From positions 182,055 through 246,054 of the forward strand of contig NZ_JADBEL010000003.1 of NCBI RefSeq assembly GCF_014873855.1: a stretch of DNA of 64,000 bases, written 5' to 3'. The notes beneath the pieces are model-generated. The model was not told the DNA's origin, made no database searches, and was given only the letters and a program-made list of their open reading frames with translations. How positions within the stretch are numbered: the stretch's first letter is position 1; every line of letters starts with the position of its first letter. Shown one piece after another: positions 7,784 to 16,277 of this stretch. The translations under genes were made by a program, and so were the position numbers. This stretch comes from Sporosarcina limicola (GTDB taxonomy: Bacteria; Bacillota; Bacilli; Bacillales_A; Planococcaceae).

Positions 7784-8728
7784 ATGATACATAAAATTGT
7801 AATACCAACACCATTTGCGGTGGGCGATGTCAATGCATTTCTTATCAAAGGAGATACGCTATCACTCGTCGATGCGGGGCCGAAAACACCTGAAGCCTAT
7901 GAAGCACTCAAATTTGGCATCAATGAAGCCGGTTATTCATTCAACGATATTGAGCAAGTCATTTTGACACACCATCACCCAGATCATTCGGGTTGGTTCG
8001 ATGCGTTCGATCAGGCGAAAATTTTAGGCCACGCATATAATAATCTCTGGCTGACGCGTGATGAGGCATTTTTTCAATTTCATGATGCATTTTATCTTAA
8101 ACGCCTAATCGAAGAGGGCGTACCCGATGAATATCTTGGTTGGGTAAAGAAAATGAAACGTTCAGCTGACCTCATGGGCGAGGGGCTACTCGATGTGATA
8201 CTTACAGAAGGAGATGCCCTACCAGGACACCCTGGTTGGTCTGTACTTGAAACACTTGGCCATGCACAAAGTCATATCGTATTATGGAACGAAAAGACCC
8301 GGACAATGATTGGCGGGGATCTCGTGCTCGAAAAAGTAGCCTCGAATCCGCTTATCGAACCACCGCTCAACCCAGAGCACGGACGCCCACGCTCTTTATT
8401 GCAATATAACGAATCATTGAAACGGCTTCTCACTCTACCAATCGATGTCATTTATACGGGCCATGGCAACGAAGTGTATAATGCACACGAACTCATCGGA
8501 AAACGGCTTGCAAAACAACATGATCGTGCGATGAAGGTGCTCGCAATGCTAAACAATGGACCGCGGACGATTTTCGAATTAACGCGTGAATTGTTTCCAG
8601 CTGTATATGAAAAAGAATTGGGTCTTACCTTATCCATGACAATCGGACAGACGGATTATCTTGTCGAAGAAGGACTAGCAATTGAAACACGCGATGAAGG
8701 CGGTATTCTCCATTATGAACAAGCGTAA
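7784..8728 (+). CDS. MBL-fold metallo-hydrolase
   Basis: 314 residues. The metallo-beta-lactamase metal motif T-H-H-H-P-D-H-S-G (His63-Asp67-His68) is intact, with D-A-G-P upstream, a later G-H-A-Q-S-H (about 165) and Y-T-G-H-G (about 225). The C-terminal 70 residues form a winged-helix-like extension, as in LACTB2/YobT-type hydrolases. The start at ATG 7784 follows AAAAAGGAG; a longer in-frame start would put the operator palindrome inside the gene. The SDR gene overlaps its 3' end, so the two are probably co-expressed under the operator at 7747-7764. Substrate unknown; acyl-thioester or lipid-derived substrates would fit the FadR-like site, but this is inference. Confidence 0.88.
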   Translation: MIHKIVIPTPFAVGDVNAFLIKGDTLSLVDAGPKTPEAYEALKFGINEAGYSFNDIEQVILTHHHPDHSGWFDAFDQAKILGHAYNNLWLTRDEAFFQFHDAFYLKRLIEEGVPDEYLGWVKKMKRSADLMGEGLLDVILTEGDALPGHPGWSVLETLGHAQSHIVLWNEKTRTMIGGDLVLEKVASNPLIEPPLNPEHGRPRSLLQYNESLKRLLTLPIDVIYTGHGNEVYNAHELIGKRLAKQHDRAMKVLAMLNNGPRTIFELTRELFPAVYEKELGLTLSMTIGQTDYLVEEGLAIETRDEGGILHYEQA

Positions 8729-9467
8729 ATCAGTTCTTATTACAGGTGCAACAAGCGGGGTAGGGCATGCGCTGGCGAAACGGTTGTTGGCGGAAGGGCA
8801 TAACGTGTGGGTGACGGGCAGAACAGCGGAAGTTTTACGCGAATTAGAGAATGAAGGAGCGCATGCAATACCAGCGGATTTATCGAAAGCAGAAGATGTT
8901 GATAAGTTAGTTGCACAAATCAGTTCCCCTGATATCGTTATCTTTTCGGCAGGTGTCGGAACGTTTGGTCTTGCGCATGCTACTTCTGACGAATCCATTG
9001 ACAATATGATGACTGTCAATGTGATTGCGCCGATGCAACTGACGAGGCGTCTAGTACCCGATATGATGGAACGAAAAAGCGGCCATCTTATTTATATCGG
9101 TTCGCAAGCGGGGAAAGTAGCAACACCAAAAGCATCGGTCTATGCGGCGACGAAACACGCCATCATCGGCTATACAGATGCACTCCGTATGGAAACCGCT
9201 CCGTTCGGCATCCATGTCACAACCATTAACCCAGGCCCAATCGATACACCATTCCTTGATCTAGCAGATGATACAGGTAATTACCGTAAGTCGCTTGGTA
9301 AATACTTATTATCTGTGGAAACAGTTGTGGAGGCAGTCCTAAAAACCTTGGACAAACCTGTTAGGGAAGTGAATTTGCCAGGGTATATGGCAATCACGAG
9401 CAAATTACACGCAGTTGCACCTGCACTCGTCGAACGATTGGGACGTAGATTTTTTATGAAAAAGTAA
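8715..9467 (+). CDS. Short-chain dehydrogenase/reductase (SDR)
   Basis: About 250 residues from ATG 8715. Nucleotide-binding motif T-G-A-T-S-G-V-G (about 10-17), N-rich strand region (S-A-G-V-G), catalytic Ser in I-G-S-Q-A-G and the Y-A-A-T-K catalytic pair near 144-148 are all present, followed by I-N-P-G-P-I-D-T-P. This is a classical, intact SDR. The gene overlaps the MBL-fold hydrolase by 14 bases. A TTG at 8682 is also in frame, but the family N-terminus fits ATG 8715. The substrate is not predictable. Confidence 0.88.
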   Translation: MNKRKSVLITGATSGVGHALAKRLLAEGHNVWVTGRTAEVLRELENEGAHAIPADLSKAEDVDKLVAQISSPDIVIFSAGVGTFGLAHATSDESIDNMMTVNVIAPMQLTRRLVPDMMERKSGHLIYIGSQAGKVATPKASVYAATKHAIIGYTDALRMETAPFGIHVTTINPGPIDTPFLDLADDTGNYRKSLGKYLLSVETVVEAVLKTLDKPVREVNLPGYMAITSKLHAVAPALVERLGRRFFMKK

Positions 9468-9536
9468 ATAAACAATAGTAAGACATTGTCATGCCGTCTA
9501 TTTACAGGGGGACTTAAGGTATGGGTAGGTTTAAAG

Positions 9537-9606
9537 ATGTTTAAAATCGTATTTCTAGTTGTGCTTATTATCGTAGCTTTTGTATATGTACAAACACGTC
9601 TGTTGA
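9537..9606 (+). pseudogene. Truncated membrane-anchor fragment cut by an IS remnant
   Basis: ATG 9537 starts a run with one hydrophobic helix (M-F-K-I-V-F-L-V-V-L-I-I-V) and then V-Q-T-R-L-L-I. The frame enters the IS4-type remnant after about 23 codons. It looks like the start of a lost membrane protein gene, possibly a signal-anchored metallophosphoesterase, but too little is left to assign. Confidence 0.35.
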
Positions 9607-9948
9607 TTAACCAACTACAGGTAAATCTCTTTCGCTGTATTCCCTCAAATGACATAGAAAATCGACAACCGCACTTAGCCATTCCACGGCTACTGTCTGC
9701 GCTAAAAAACTGCGGGTGAAGCTACGGAAAGAGATTGATTTTCTAACTGCTTTTTTCACTTGATCAAAAAACCATTTTAGTAACACAAATATGCTCAATG
9801 CGATAAAAAGTTGCGTAAATACTGCTTTTTTGGAGTTGCCAAATAAAATGGGGTGATTCAAGTAGCATTTAATCCAATGGAAAAAATTCGATGGTCCACC
9901 TAGATTTATACATTTTAAAAACTTTGAAATCGTGCTAAACTGTTTCAT
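9607..9948 (-). pseudogene. IS4-type transposase remnant
   Basis: The minus-strand frame reads F-F-H-W-I-K-C-Y-L-N...F-G-N-S-K-K-A-V-F-T-Q, matching the C-terminal E-motif helix region of IS4-family transposases (W-I-K-Q-H-L-K...F-G-T-S-E-N-A-V). It is joined to a typical N-terminal stub (M-K-Q-F-S-T-I-S-K). The whole DDE core between them is missing, so the element is dead. Possible TACAGG-like ends lie near 9614 and 10003, not well defined. Confidence 0.6.
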
Positions 9949-10131
9949 AAAGGAAGGATGCAGTTCAATCCTTCCCTGAGGACGCCTTTCCTGTATATAG
10001 ATGTTTGTTTTGTCGCATTACATCATATCAGAAGGGGTGTCTTTTTTCTGTGATTTTATTGGAAATAACTAGCTAATCAACAGACGTGTAATTATACTTA
10101 AGAAGAATAGTTATTTAGAAGGAGTGATTGG

Positions 10132-10854
10132 ATGAGTAAGAACTTTATTATATTTGGAGCAAGCCATGGGCTAGGCGATGCATTTGTAAAAGGCTTACCC
10201 ACTAAGAGAGATACAGTATGGGTGGTGTCACGCACACGGCCAAGTAGTTTAGATATAAATGATGGCGTAAATCGTAAATGGCTCACAATTGATTTATCTA
10301 GTCAACAACAAATTCCTTCTTTAAAAGAAACTTTAAAAGACATTCCTATTGATGTATTAATTTATAATGTCGGAGTATGGGAAAAGCGTGGTTTTGAAGA
10401 TGACTATACGTTTGATAAGGATGAAGTTGGGGATATTTCGAACTTAATTAATATTAATTTAACTTCCACTATTACTTATATTCAGGCACTTTTACCTAAT
10501 TTAAGACAGGCGAAAAACGGAAAAATTATATTAATTGGTTCAACAGCAGGTTTAGATCATACGAATAATGCACAAGTTTCCTTTGTCGCATCTAAATTTG
10601 GCTTACGTGGTATTACAAATGCTTTACGTGAGCATGTGAGAAAAGATAGGATCTCTGTAACGTGTATTAATCCAGGAGAGCTTGCTGCTGAAGTACCTTA
10701 TGAGGAAGGTGTAGAAAAGGCAATTATGTTGTATCAAGGTACACGTATTCCTGTACAAGACATTGTAGCCATTGTCCATTGCGTAATTAATTTATCGCCT
10801 GTTTCATGTGTAAAGGAAATAAATATTCCTGCCATAACAGACTTAAATGCATGA
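10132..10854 (+). CDS. SDR-family protein lacking the catalytic Tyr
   Basis: 240 residues with the SDR Rossmann motif G-A-S-H-G-L-G (about 9-15), N-V-G-V after strand 4 and catalytic-type Ser in L-I-G-S-T-A-G. The Y-x-x-x-K pair reads F-V-A-S-K: Phe151 (codon TTT) stands where the catalytic Tyr should be, while Lys155 is kept. I-N-P-G-E follows as in the family. It may be a non-reducing SDR-like binding protein or a poor enzyme. ATG 10132 has AGAAGGAG upstream. It is a single gene, well separated from its neighbours. Confidence 0.85.
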   Translation: MSKNFIIFGASHGLGDAFVKGLPTKRDTVWVVSRTRPSSLDINDGVNRKWLTIDLSSQQQIPSLKETLKDIPIDVLIYNVGVWEKRGFEDDYTFDKDEVGDISNLININLTSTITYIQALLPNLRQAKNGKIILIGSTAGLDHTNNAQVSFVASKFGLRGITNALREHVRKDRISVTCINPGELAAEVPYEEGVEKAIMLYQGTRIPVQDIVAIVHCVINLSPVSCVKEINIPAITDLNA

Positions 10855-11351
10855 TTGTTGTTACAACAGGTGGTATATACCGAGTCCATGGTATTGCTGA
10901 AACCGAGAGGATATCACTATAAAAATAAATCAATTAATTGCAAACAATATTAACAAATTAGATGCAGTACTACCCGTAGATAAATCGTTAGGAATTGCTG
11001 GATTCTCTGGATTCTTCACCAAATTTTTGTCAAATAATTGGTGAAGAATCCAAGAAGGGTCTTGTTTCCTTATTACACTATATACTCATTAAGGCGTAGG
11101 TTAAATAATGTGCATATAATCCATATATCTAATACCTCGCCAGTGCATATAGTTGGACATAACTCGCACCTATTATATTTTTCCCCCAATATAAATCCCG
11201 TATAAAGTAATCTTATATCGTTCAAGAGGGGCGAATAAGTCGATTAATGAACGAGAATATCTTAAAATAGGTAGATATATCACAACGAATAGTTCTATTG
11301 ATATATCTATTGACGAGGGGTATGATTATTTAAAGTATAGGAGTGTTCAAT
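10855..11351. other. Intergenic region with hairpin and regulator promoter
   Basis: About 500 bases without a confident gene. It holds a 14-bp perfect inverted repeat (GGATTCTTCACCAA 11009-11022 against 11038-11051). Just before that, a short open stretch translates to V-L-P-V-D-K-S-L-G-I-A-G-F-S-G, possibly a gene remnant. The PadR promoter and operator are at the right end. Confidence 0.5.
11272..11326 (+). promoter_or_regulatory. Promoter overlapped by an 11-bp inverted repeat
   Basis: TAGATATATCA (11272-11282) and its exact complement (11299-11309) are 16 bases apart. The right arm overlaps the -35 box TTGATA (11298-11303), which is 17 bases from the -10 TATGAT (11321-11326). This placement suits autorepression by the PadR-type protein encoded next. 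Confidence 0.65.
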
Positions 11352-12083
11352 ATGAATTTGCCTTCTTTTCAACAAGCTGTCGGTTTCAGTGTAGGCGATA
11401 GCTTATCGTTATTTTTGTTAAGAACTCTTTTCAATGAGACAAATTATTCAAGAGCACTTTATAAGCAATTTAACTCCGAGTTTCCTGGGCGTACAGTTTC
11501 CTACGAGTATGTCGCACGTATGGCTAATACATTAGAAAGTAACGGCTTCCTTCTCTCACAAACAGAAGGTCGAAGAAAATTCTTTCAAATTACGGAAAAG
11601 GGGAAAGCACGGCTTCAGGAATACAATACGATCTATGCGCAGCGCTTTAGCGAAGTTTCGGCTGTCATCGATCGATTCTATTATTTTCTTACTAAGAATG
11701 GATTGCCTCCGCAAGACGACATTGAACCGTTGCATGAAGACTTTCGACCGTTTATATCGAAGCTGTTATCTGTCAAAGATGTCGTTCGATTTATGGCATT
11801 AAAACTCAGCTTAAACCGCGACTCCTTCTATATGGCTGAGGTGCAGGGCCAATTGAATAGTTTGTTTGGCTGGTCTCCATCTAATGGTTACTTGTATAAT
11901 GTCGCACGTGAAATGGAAGAAACCAATTTGTTAGTTGGATTTTGGCCAGACGAAAGAAGAACTGTCCGTAAACTATATAAAACGGATAATAGTGAGAAAT
12001 TTTATGGGATTGTAGCAGCTTCATTGACTGAACGGATTACCCAGGTTCGTAAATACTTGCATTATATTTTAGAATTGGTTTGA
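11352..12083 (+). CDS. PadR-like regulator with two winged-helix domains
   Basis: 243 residues. The first winged helix (about 12-78) has the PadR pattern of an S-L-F-L-L-R helix, a Y-E-Y-V-A-R-M-A-N-T-L-E recognition region and F-F-Q-I-T-E-K-G-K wing. A second, weaker copy (about 130-205) repeats it (Y-M-A-E-V-Q, S-N-G-Y-L-Y-N-V-A-R-E-M-E). PadR proteins normally carry one domain plus a dimerisation helix, so this is a tandem form that could bind DNA as a monomer. ATG 11352 has AGGAG nine bases upstream; GTG 11343 is less likely. An inverted repeat at its promoter suggests autoregulation. Confidence 0.75.
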   Translation: MNLPSFQQAVGFSVGDSLSLFLLRTLFNETNYSRALYKQFNSEFPGRTVSYEYVARMANTLESNGFLLSQTEGRRKFFQITEKGKARLQEYNTIYAQRFSEVSAVIDRFYYFLTKNGLPPQDDIEPLHEDFRPFISKLLSVKDVVRFMALKLSLNRDSFYMAEVQGQLNSLFGWSPSNGYLYNVAREMEETNLLVGFWPDERRTVRKLYKTDNSEKFYGIVAASLTERITQVRKYLHYILELV

Positions 12084-12612
12084 ATTTTGCTTCTTATATA
12101 AATGCCATTGATGGCCCTACAGTAATCACAGCAGAAGTACTCATCCTAAAAATTTCCACACTGTATAATTATAGTAAGGTGTATCATGAGAAAGGTCTGG
12201 ATGGACTATATAGGGGTGCAAAGCTAATCCACACGCTAGATTACGCGACAGGGGAGGCTTTTTGTGTACAAGAAGACACTATACGGCCGTAGAGTTTCTG
12301 CCCTTTCTCGAAAAAGTGGTGGCTAACTATAAAGGCGAACGTATTGTCATGATTTTGGATAACGCACGGATTCATCATGCAAAACTCATTCAGCCATTTT
12401 TGGAGCAACATAAGGCGTTTTTAACGTTAATGTACTTTCCACCCTATAACCCGAATCTCAATATGATTGAGGAGCTTTGGGGTTGGTTAAAATCAGCTGT
12501 CATTAATAATGTATTCTTTGATTCTGTTTAAAAAATCCGTAAAGCCATACAAGGTTTTATTTGTCATATTAATAAAATGCCAAAAATCACCATTAATAGG
12601 CTTTGTATTTGA
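12080..12612 (+). pseudogene. IS630-family transposase remnant
   Basis: An N-terminal HTH piece (Y-N-Y-S-K-V-Y-H-E-K-G-L-D-G-L-Y) runs straight into the DDE domain (T-L-D-Y-A-T-G-E-A-F), so the middle is deleted. A frameshift near 12282 precedes I-L-D-N-A-R-I-H-H-A-K and P-Y-N-P-N-L-N-M-I-E-E-L-W, the hallmark IS630 motifs with the second Asp and the Glu. An internal TAA (12529-12531) precedes the last 26 codons. It is a dead copy placed immediately behind the PadR gene. Confidence 0.85.
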
Positions 12613-12678
12613 TTCTAATTATTTTTTACCGAATATATATGCTATTTTATCTCGCTTAATTTGACAAAACAAGGTATT

Positions 12679-12717
12679 AAAAGACCGCCCAGTATTTGCA
12701 CACTGGACGGCCTTTTT
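12679..12717 (-). terminator. Bidirectional terminator after the MFS gene
   Basis: Hairpin with AAAAGACCGCCCAGT (12679-12693) against ACTGGACGGCCTTTTT (12702-12717), one mismatch, with A and T tracts on both sides. Confidence 0.85.
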
Positions 12718-12742
12718 AATGGTTCTTCAATTTCTCGGAAAA

Positions 12743-13951
12743 TTAAGCCGTTTCATTAACAGAAAAATGACGACGGTAGATCACCGTGTAGATTGCCGCC
12801 ACACTTAACAATATTCCCGACAGTATAAATGTAATCCGCACATCCCATAGTTCGGCAATTGCACCAAATCCTAAAGAAGAAACTGCGAATAACAGGGCAA
12901 TCAATGCACTCTGCAGAGCGTAAATCTTAGGAAGTTCTTCAACAGTGGCTGTTTTTTGAAGAAATGTGTTAACAGCGATTCCTTTTAGTTGTTGTAATAT
13001 TCCGTTTATTGACATAAGTACAAGGGAGAGCCAGGAAATCGTTGTTAAACCAAAAAGAAGTGTAACGATACTGATCCCGAAAGAAAATATAATCAGTACA
13101 TACTTCAAATTGTTCTCGATTACTGCTGTGAAACGTGAGCAAATGACTCCGCCTATGATCATCCCGATGAAAAACGATGTATTAATATAACCCCACCAGG
13201 CTTCAGTCTCACCAAGAATTTCAGTCACAAAGACGTAGAGTATAGAAGCAATCCATACAACGTTTGCAATGGCTTCAAATACGATGCCTATATGAAGACT
13301 CCTAAATAGCGGACTTTTCCATATAATCCGCCATCCTTCCGTAAGCTCACCGTTCCGTCGACCTTCGGATTTATGCCTATGAAAAGGGGTGGAATCGACA
13401 ATTCCAACCATCATCAGTGTGGCAATCAAGTATAACCCTAGCGTAAATAAGATGACGGTTTGACCGCTTAAAAATGCAACGAGCAGACCGCCAAATGCCC
13501 ACCCACCTAAATTTACAGATTCATAGATAATAGAGAAAAAACTGTTGGCTTGCACCAGTTGTTCTTGTGGAACTAACCTTGGCAACATCGCACGGCTTGC
13601 CGGTGCTGCCCAGCCGTCTAGAAATGCGATGAATAATACAAAACTCAAAATGATGAGTACATTCGGCGTTGTGTTCAAAACTAAAGTGAGCGACAGCGCG
13701 CCTAAGAGTATTGTTTTACATACCTGCGAATAAACAAGTAACCTCTTTAGCGGATACCGATTCAACAGCAATGGGGAAATCATACCGCTAATGAAACGGC
13801 CAAACATATTAACGAAAGGTACCAAAGCTAACATAAATGGTGACTCCGTGAGTGCGTACAAAACTGAAATAAGCCCAACAATATAAAAAACATCACCTAA
13901 ATTGGCCATCGATTGACCCATCCAAAGAAAACGGAAAGATTGACTTTTCAT
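12743..13951 (-). CDS. MFS transporter, macrolide-efflux-like
   Basis: 402 residues with about 11-12 hydrophobic helices. The N-terminus F-R-F-L-W-M-G-Q-S-M-A-N-L-G-D and the later A-M-L-P-R-L-V-P-Q-E-Q-L motif fit the MFS_3/MefA-like drug-efflux group. ATG 13951 has AAAAGGGTAG in front. The start and ribosome binding site form one arm of a 20-bp perfect inverted repeat whose other arm is 129 bases upstream, which may bear on its control. Substrate not predictable. Confidence 0.85.
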   Translation of the reverse strand: MKSQSFRFLWMGQSMANLGDVFYIVGLISVLYALTESPFMLALVPFVNMFGRFISGMISPLLLNRYPLKRLLVYSQVCKTILLGALSLTLVLNTTPNVLIILSFVLFIAFLDGWAAPASRAMLPRLVPQEQLVQANSFFSIIYESVNLGGWAFGGLLVAFLSGQTVILFTLGLYLIATLMMVGIVDSTPFHRHKSEGRRNGELTEGWRIIWKSPLFRSLHIGIVFEAIANVVWIASILYVFVTEILGETEAWWGYINTSFFIGMIIGGVICSRFTAVIENNLKYVLIIFSFGISIVTLLFGLTTISWLSLVLMSINGILQQLKGIAVNTFLQKTATVEELPKIYALQSALIALLFAVSSLGFGAIAELWDVRITFILSGILLSVAAIYTVIYRRHFSVNETA

Positions 13952-14113
13952 TCTTACTACCCTTTTATAATCAAAATTTAAATCTGATTTTTACAGGGTA
14001 GTTTTTACACTCGCTTTATGCCTCCTAAAATGGGTTACAGCTTTTCATAGTAATCAAAGAAAATCCATTAATAATTTCACAGTAATTCAAAAGAAGGGTA
14101 GTAAGAATGAAAA
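13945..14113. repeat. 20-bp perfect inverted repeat enclosing the MFS upstream region
   Basis: The arm at 13945-13964 (ribosome binding site and first codons of the MFS gene) is repeated exactly in inverse at 14094-14113, around 129 bases. The right arm reproduces AAGGGTAG...ATGAAAA facing right, but the frame closes after about 14 codons. Confidence 0.85.
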
Positions 14114-14198
14114 TGTTTTTTGGGATTAATTTAATAAATCTAATTATATCATAGTTGGGAACAAAGGTCTGCCGAGTGAAATACCACAAAAGGCCTTT

Positions 14199-14378
14199 TT
14201 AATTATTGCCGTCTTTCAACGGCCGTTGCAATTCAGCAAGTTGCCCTTCCACCGCTTCCAGCCTTTTCATCAAATCAGAATTATTGATGGCATTCCGAAC
14301 AATCCAATACAATAGAAAAGAACCAATAACAAACGTGAAAATCACCGTCAGAATAAATGTCGTAGCATCAATAGGCAT
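14199..14378 (-). CDS. Small single-pass membrane protein, 59 residues
   Basis: Minus-strand ATG 14378 follows AGAGGTG at good spacing, and the frame runs to TAA 14199-14201. The product has one transmembrane helix (about 7-27: T-F-I-L-T-V-I-F-T-F-V-I-G-S-F-L-L-Y-W-I) and a charged, coiled-coil-like tail (L-M-K-R-L-E-A-V-E-G-Q-L-A-E-L). The gene starts 18 bases after the ilvA stop and is likely co-transcribed. I do not recognise the family. It could be a membrane anchor or a small accessory protein; a link to ilvA function is not implied. Confidence 0.65.
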   Translation of the reverse strand: MPIDATTFILTVIFTFVIGSFLLYWIVRNAINNSDLMKRLEAVEGQLAELQRPLKDGNN

Positions 14379-14396
14379 TAAATTTCACCTCTTTCA

Positions 14397-15671
14397 TCAA
14401 ATAAGCAGATCAAATAGAATGCTATCTTTGTTTACTTCCTGATACGTAAAGCCGCACGTATTCATCCGCTCGATGAGAGCATTGTAATCTTTGCTGTGCC
14501 TTAATTCAATACCGACGAGTCCTGGTCCGCTTTCCTTATTGTTTTTCTTCGTGTATTCAAAAGTCGTAATATCATCATCCGGTCCGAGTACTTCATCTAA
14601 AAATTGGCGTAATGCGCCAGATCGTTGGGGGAAATTGACGATGAAATAGTAGAGAAGACCTTCATAGATCAACGACTTTTCCTTGATTTCTTGCATTCTA
14701 CTGATATCATTATTCCCACCGCTAATCACGCAAACGACGGATTTTCCTTTTATTTCATCTTTAAAGAAATCGAGTGCGGCAATCGACAAAGCGCCCGCAG
14801 GTTCAGCAATAATTGCATGTTGGTTATACAATTCCAAAATGGTTGTACAGACCTTTCCCTCAGGTACGGGTACAATGTCCTCTAGGTATTTACGGCAGAT
14901 GTCGTACGTATGCCGGCCTACACATTGTACGGCCGCTCCGTCAACGAACTTATCAATCGTTTCTAATGTTGTGATGCCATCATTGTCAAACGCCGCTTTC
15001 ATACTAGCAGCACCCGCAGGTTCGACACCAATCATACGTGTATGAGGGGAAACATTTTTAATGTATGTGCTGAGGCCTGACATGAGACCTCCGCCACCGA
15101 TACTCGCAAAGACAAAATCAATCGGCTCTTCGATATCGTTCATGATTTCGACTGCGACCGTTGCTTGACCGGCAATGATATCGTGATCATCGAATGGGTG
15201 AATGAAGATTCTGTCATCCGTAGCCGCAGCTTCCGTCGCACGGGAGAATGATTCATCAAAGGTATCTCCTGTCAAGATAATTTCGACGTGATCTCGGCCA
15301 AACATTCTCACTTGGTCCACTTTTTGCTTCGGTGTCGTTTGCGGCATGAATATTTTTCCATCAATACCTAGATGGGCGCATGCATAAGCGACCCCTTGGG
15401 CATGATTTCCTGCGCTAGCACAAACGATTCCTTTTTCACGTGCGATTGTTGCCACTTTTTTTATCTTATAATAGGCACCGCGTAATTTGAATGAGCGGAC
15501 ATACTGCAAATCTTCTCTTTTTATATAGACATGACAGCCGTATTTTTCAGATAATCGATCATTTTTTTGTAAAGGTGTATGTGTGACCACATCTTTCAAA
15601 AGATGATACGCTTTTAAAATATCTTCGACGTGTAGCGTTTTCACTTCTGTATCCACTTGTTTTGTCGTCAT
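14397..15671 (-). CDS. ilvA: Threonine dehydratase (biosynthetic)
   Basis: 424 residues, the size of B. subtilis IlvA. It deaminates L-threonine to 2-oxobutanoate, the first step of isoleucine synthesis. The PLP lysine sits in R-S-F-K-L-R-G-A-Y (Lys62), the phosphate loop is S-I-G-G-G-G-L, and a C-terminal ACT-like regulatory domain (about 335-424, F-P-Q-R-S-G-A-L-R-Q-F-L-D) suggests feedback control by branched-chain amino acids. ATG 15671 is seven bases from GGGGGG; two upstream in-frame starts are less well placed. No T-box or other leader was seen upstream. A 59-residue membrane-protein gene follows. Confidence 0.96.
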   Translation of the reverse strand: MTTKQVDTEVKTLHVEDILKAYHLLKDVVTHTPLQKNDRLSEKYGCHVYIKREDLQYVRSFKLRGAYYKIKKVATIAREKGIVCASAGNHAQGVAYACAHLGIDGKIFMPQTTPKQKVDQVRMFGRDHVEIILTGDTFDESFSRATEAAATDDRIFIHPFDDHDIIAGQATVAVEIMNDIEEPIDFVFASIGGGGLMSGLSTYIKNVSPHTRMIGVEPAGAASMKAAFDNDGITTLETIDKFVDGAAVQCVGRHTYDICRKYLEDIVPVPEGKVCTTILELYNQHAIIAEPAGALSIAALDFFKDEIKGKSVVCVISGGNNDISRMQEIKEKSLIYEGLLYYFIVNFPQRSGALRQFLDEVLGPDDDITTFEYTKKNNKESGPGLVGIELRHSKDYNALIERMNTCGFTYQEVNKDSILFDLLI

Positions 15672-15858
15672 TTCCATTCCCCCCGAATATAGGTTAAGCA
15701 TTTTACAATGATAACATGAAAATTCAACTATGTGTTAAAATTCACAATCTTTAATTCGATAGTTATGAAAAACTACAAAAATAGCCATTGCATTCTGTCC
15801 ACTTATTCATTTATAATGAGAACCAATGTTCTACGTAGGAAGAAAGGATGGAATTCAA

Positions 15859-16191
15859 ATGATTCGTGATTGCGGTACAAAAAAATGGACGGCAATGATG
15901 TTGCCGGAACATGTTCAGCAATTAAGAGAGTGGCAGGATGAGGATAAAACCCCGAATAGACAACAACCGCATAAGCAACAGTTCGAAGAATGGAATGATA
16001 TGCTGGCCAGGGCGATGAAATCAAATACGCCACTTACCATCACGCATTGGCAAAGCGGAAACCCTTTCATAAAAACAGGTTTTATCCGTAATATAGATTC
16101 ATCAATTAGTACATTACGACTTTATACGGGAGAGGGAATTGCATATGTTATTCCTTTAGACAGGGTCGGAAATATTTCGGAATTTGAATAA
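15859..16191 (+). CDS. YolD-like family protein
   Basis: 110 residues. The K-K-W-T-A-M-M-L-P-E-H-V start and the C-terminal beta-barrel-like I-R-N-I-D...L-R-L-Y-T-G-E-G-I-A-Y-V-I-P-L segment match the YolD-like family, small Bacillales proteins often found with Y-family polymerases. No polymerase gene is adjacent here. ATG 15859 follows GAAAGGATGG. Function is unknown; a role in DNA damage tolerance is only suggested by the family. Confidence 0.8.
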   Translation: MIRDCGTKKWTAMMLPEHVQQLREWQDEDKTPNRQQPHKQQFEEWNDMLARAMKSNTPLTITHWQSGNPFIKTGFIRNIDSSISTLRLYTGEGIAYVIPLDRVGNISEFE

Positions 16192-16277
16192 TTCGAACCC
16201 CGAAACTTTCATAATGTTCACACCTTTGCTAAACTATTCAAAGGTCCAAGTTAAGGGGAAAATTAGGAGGGAGTCAT

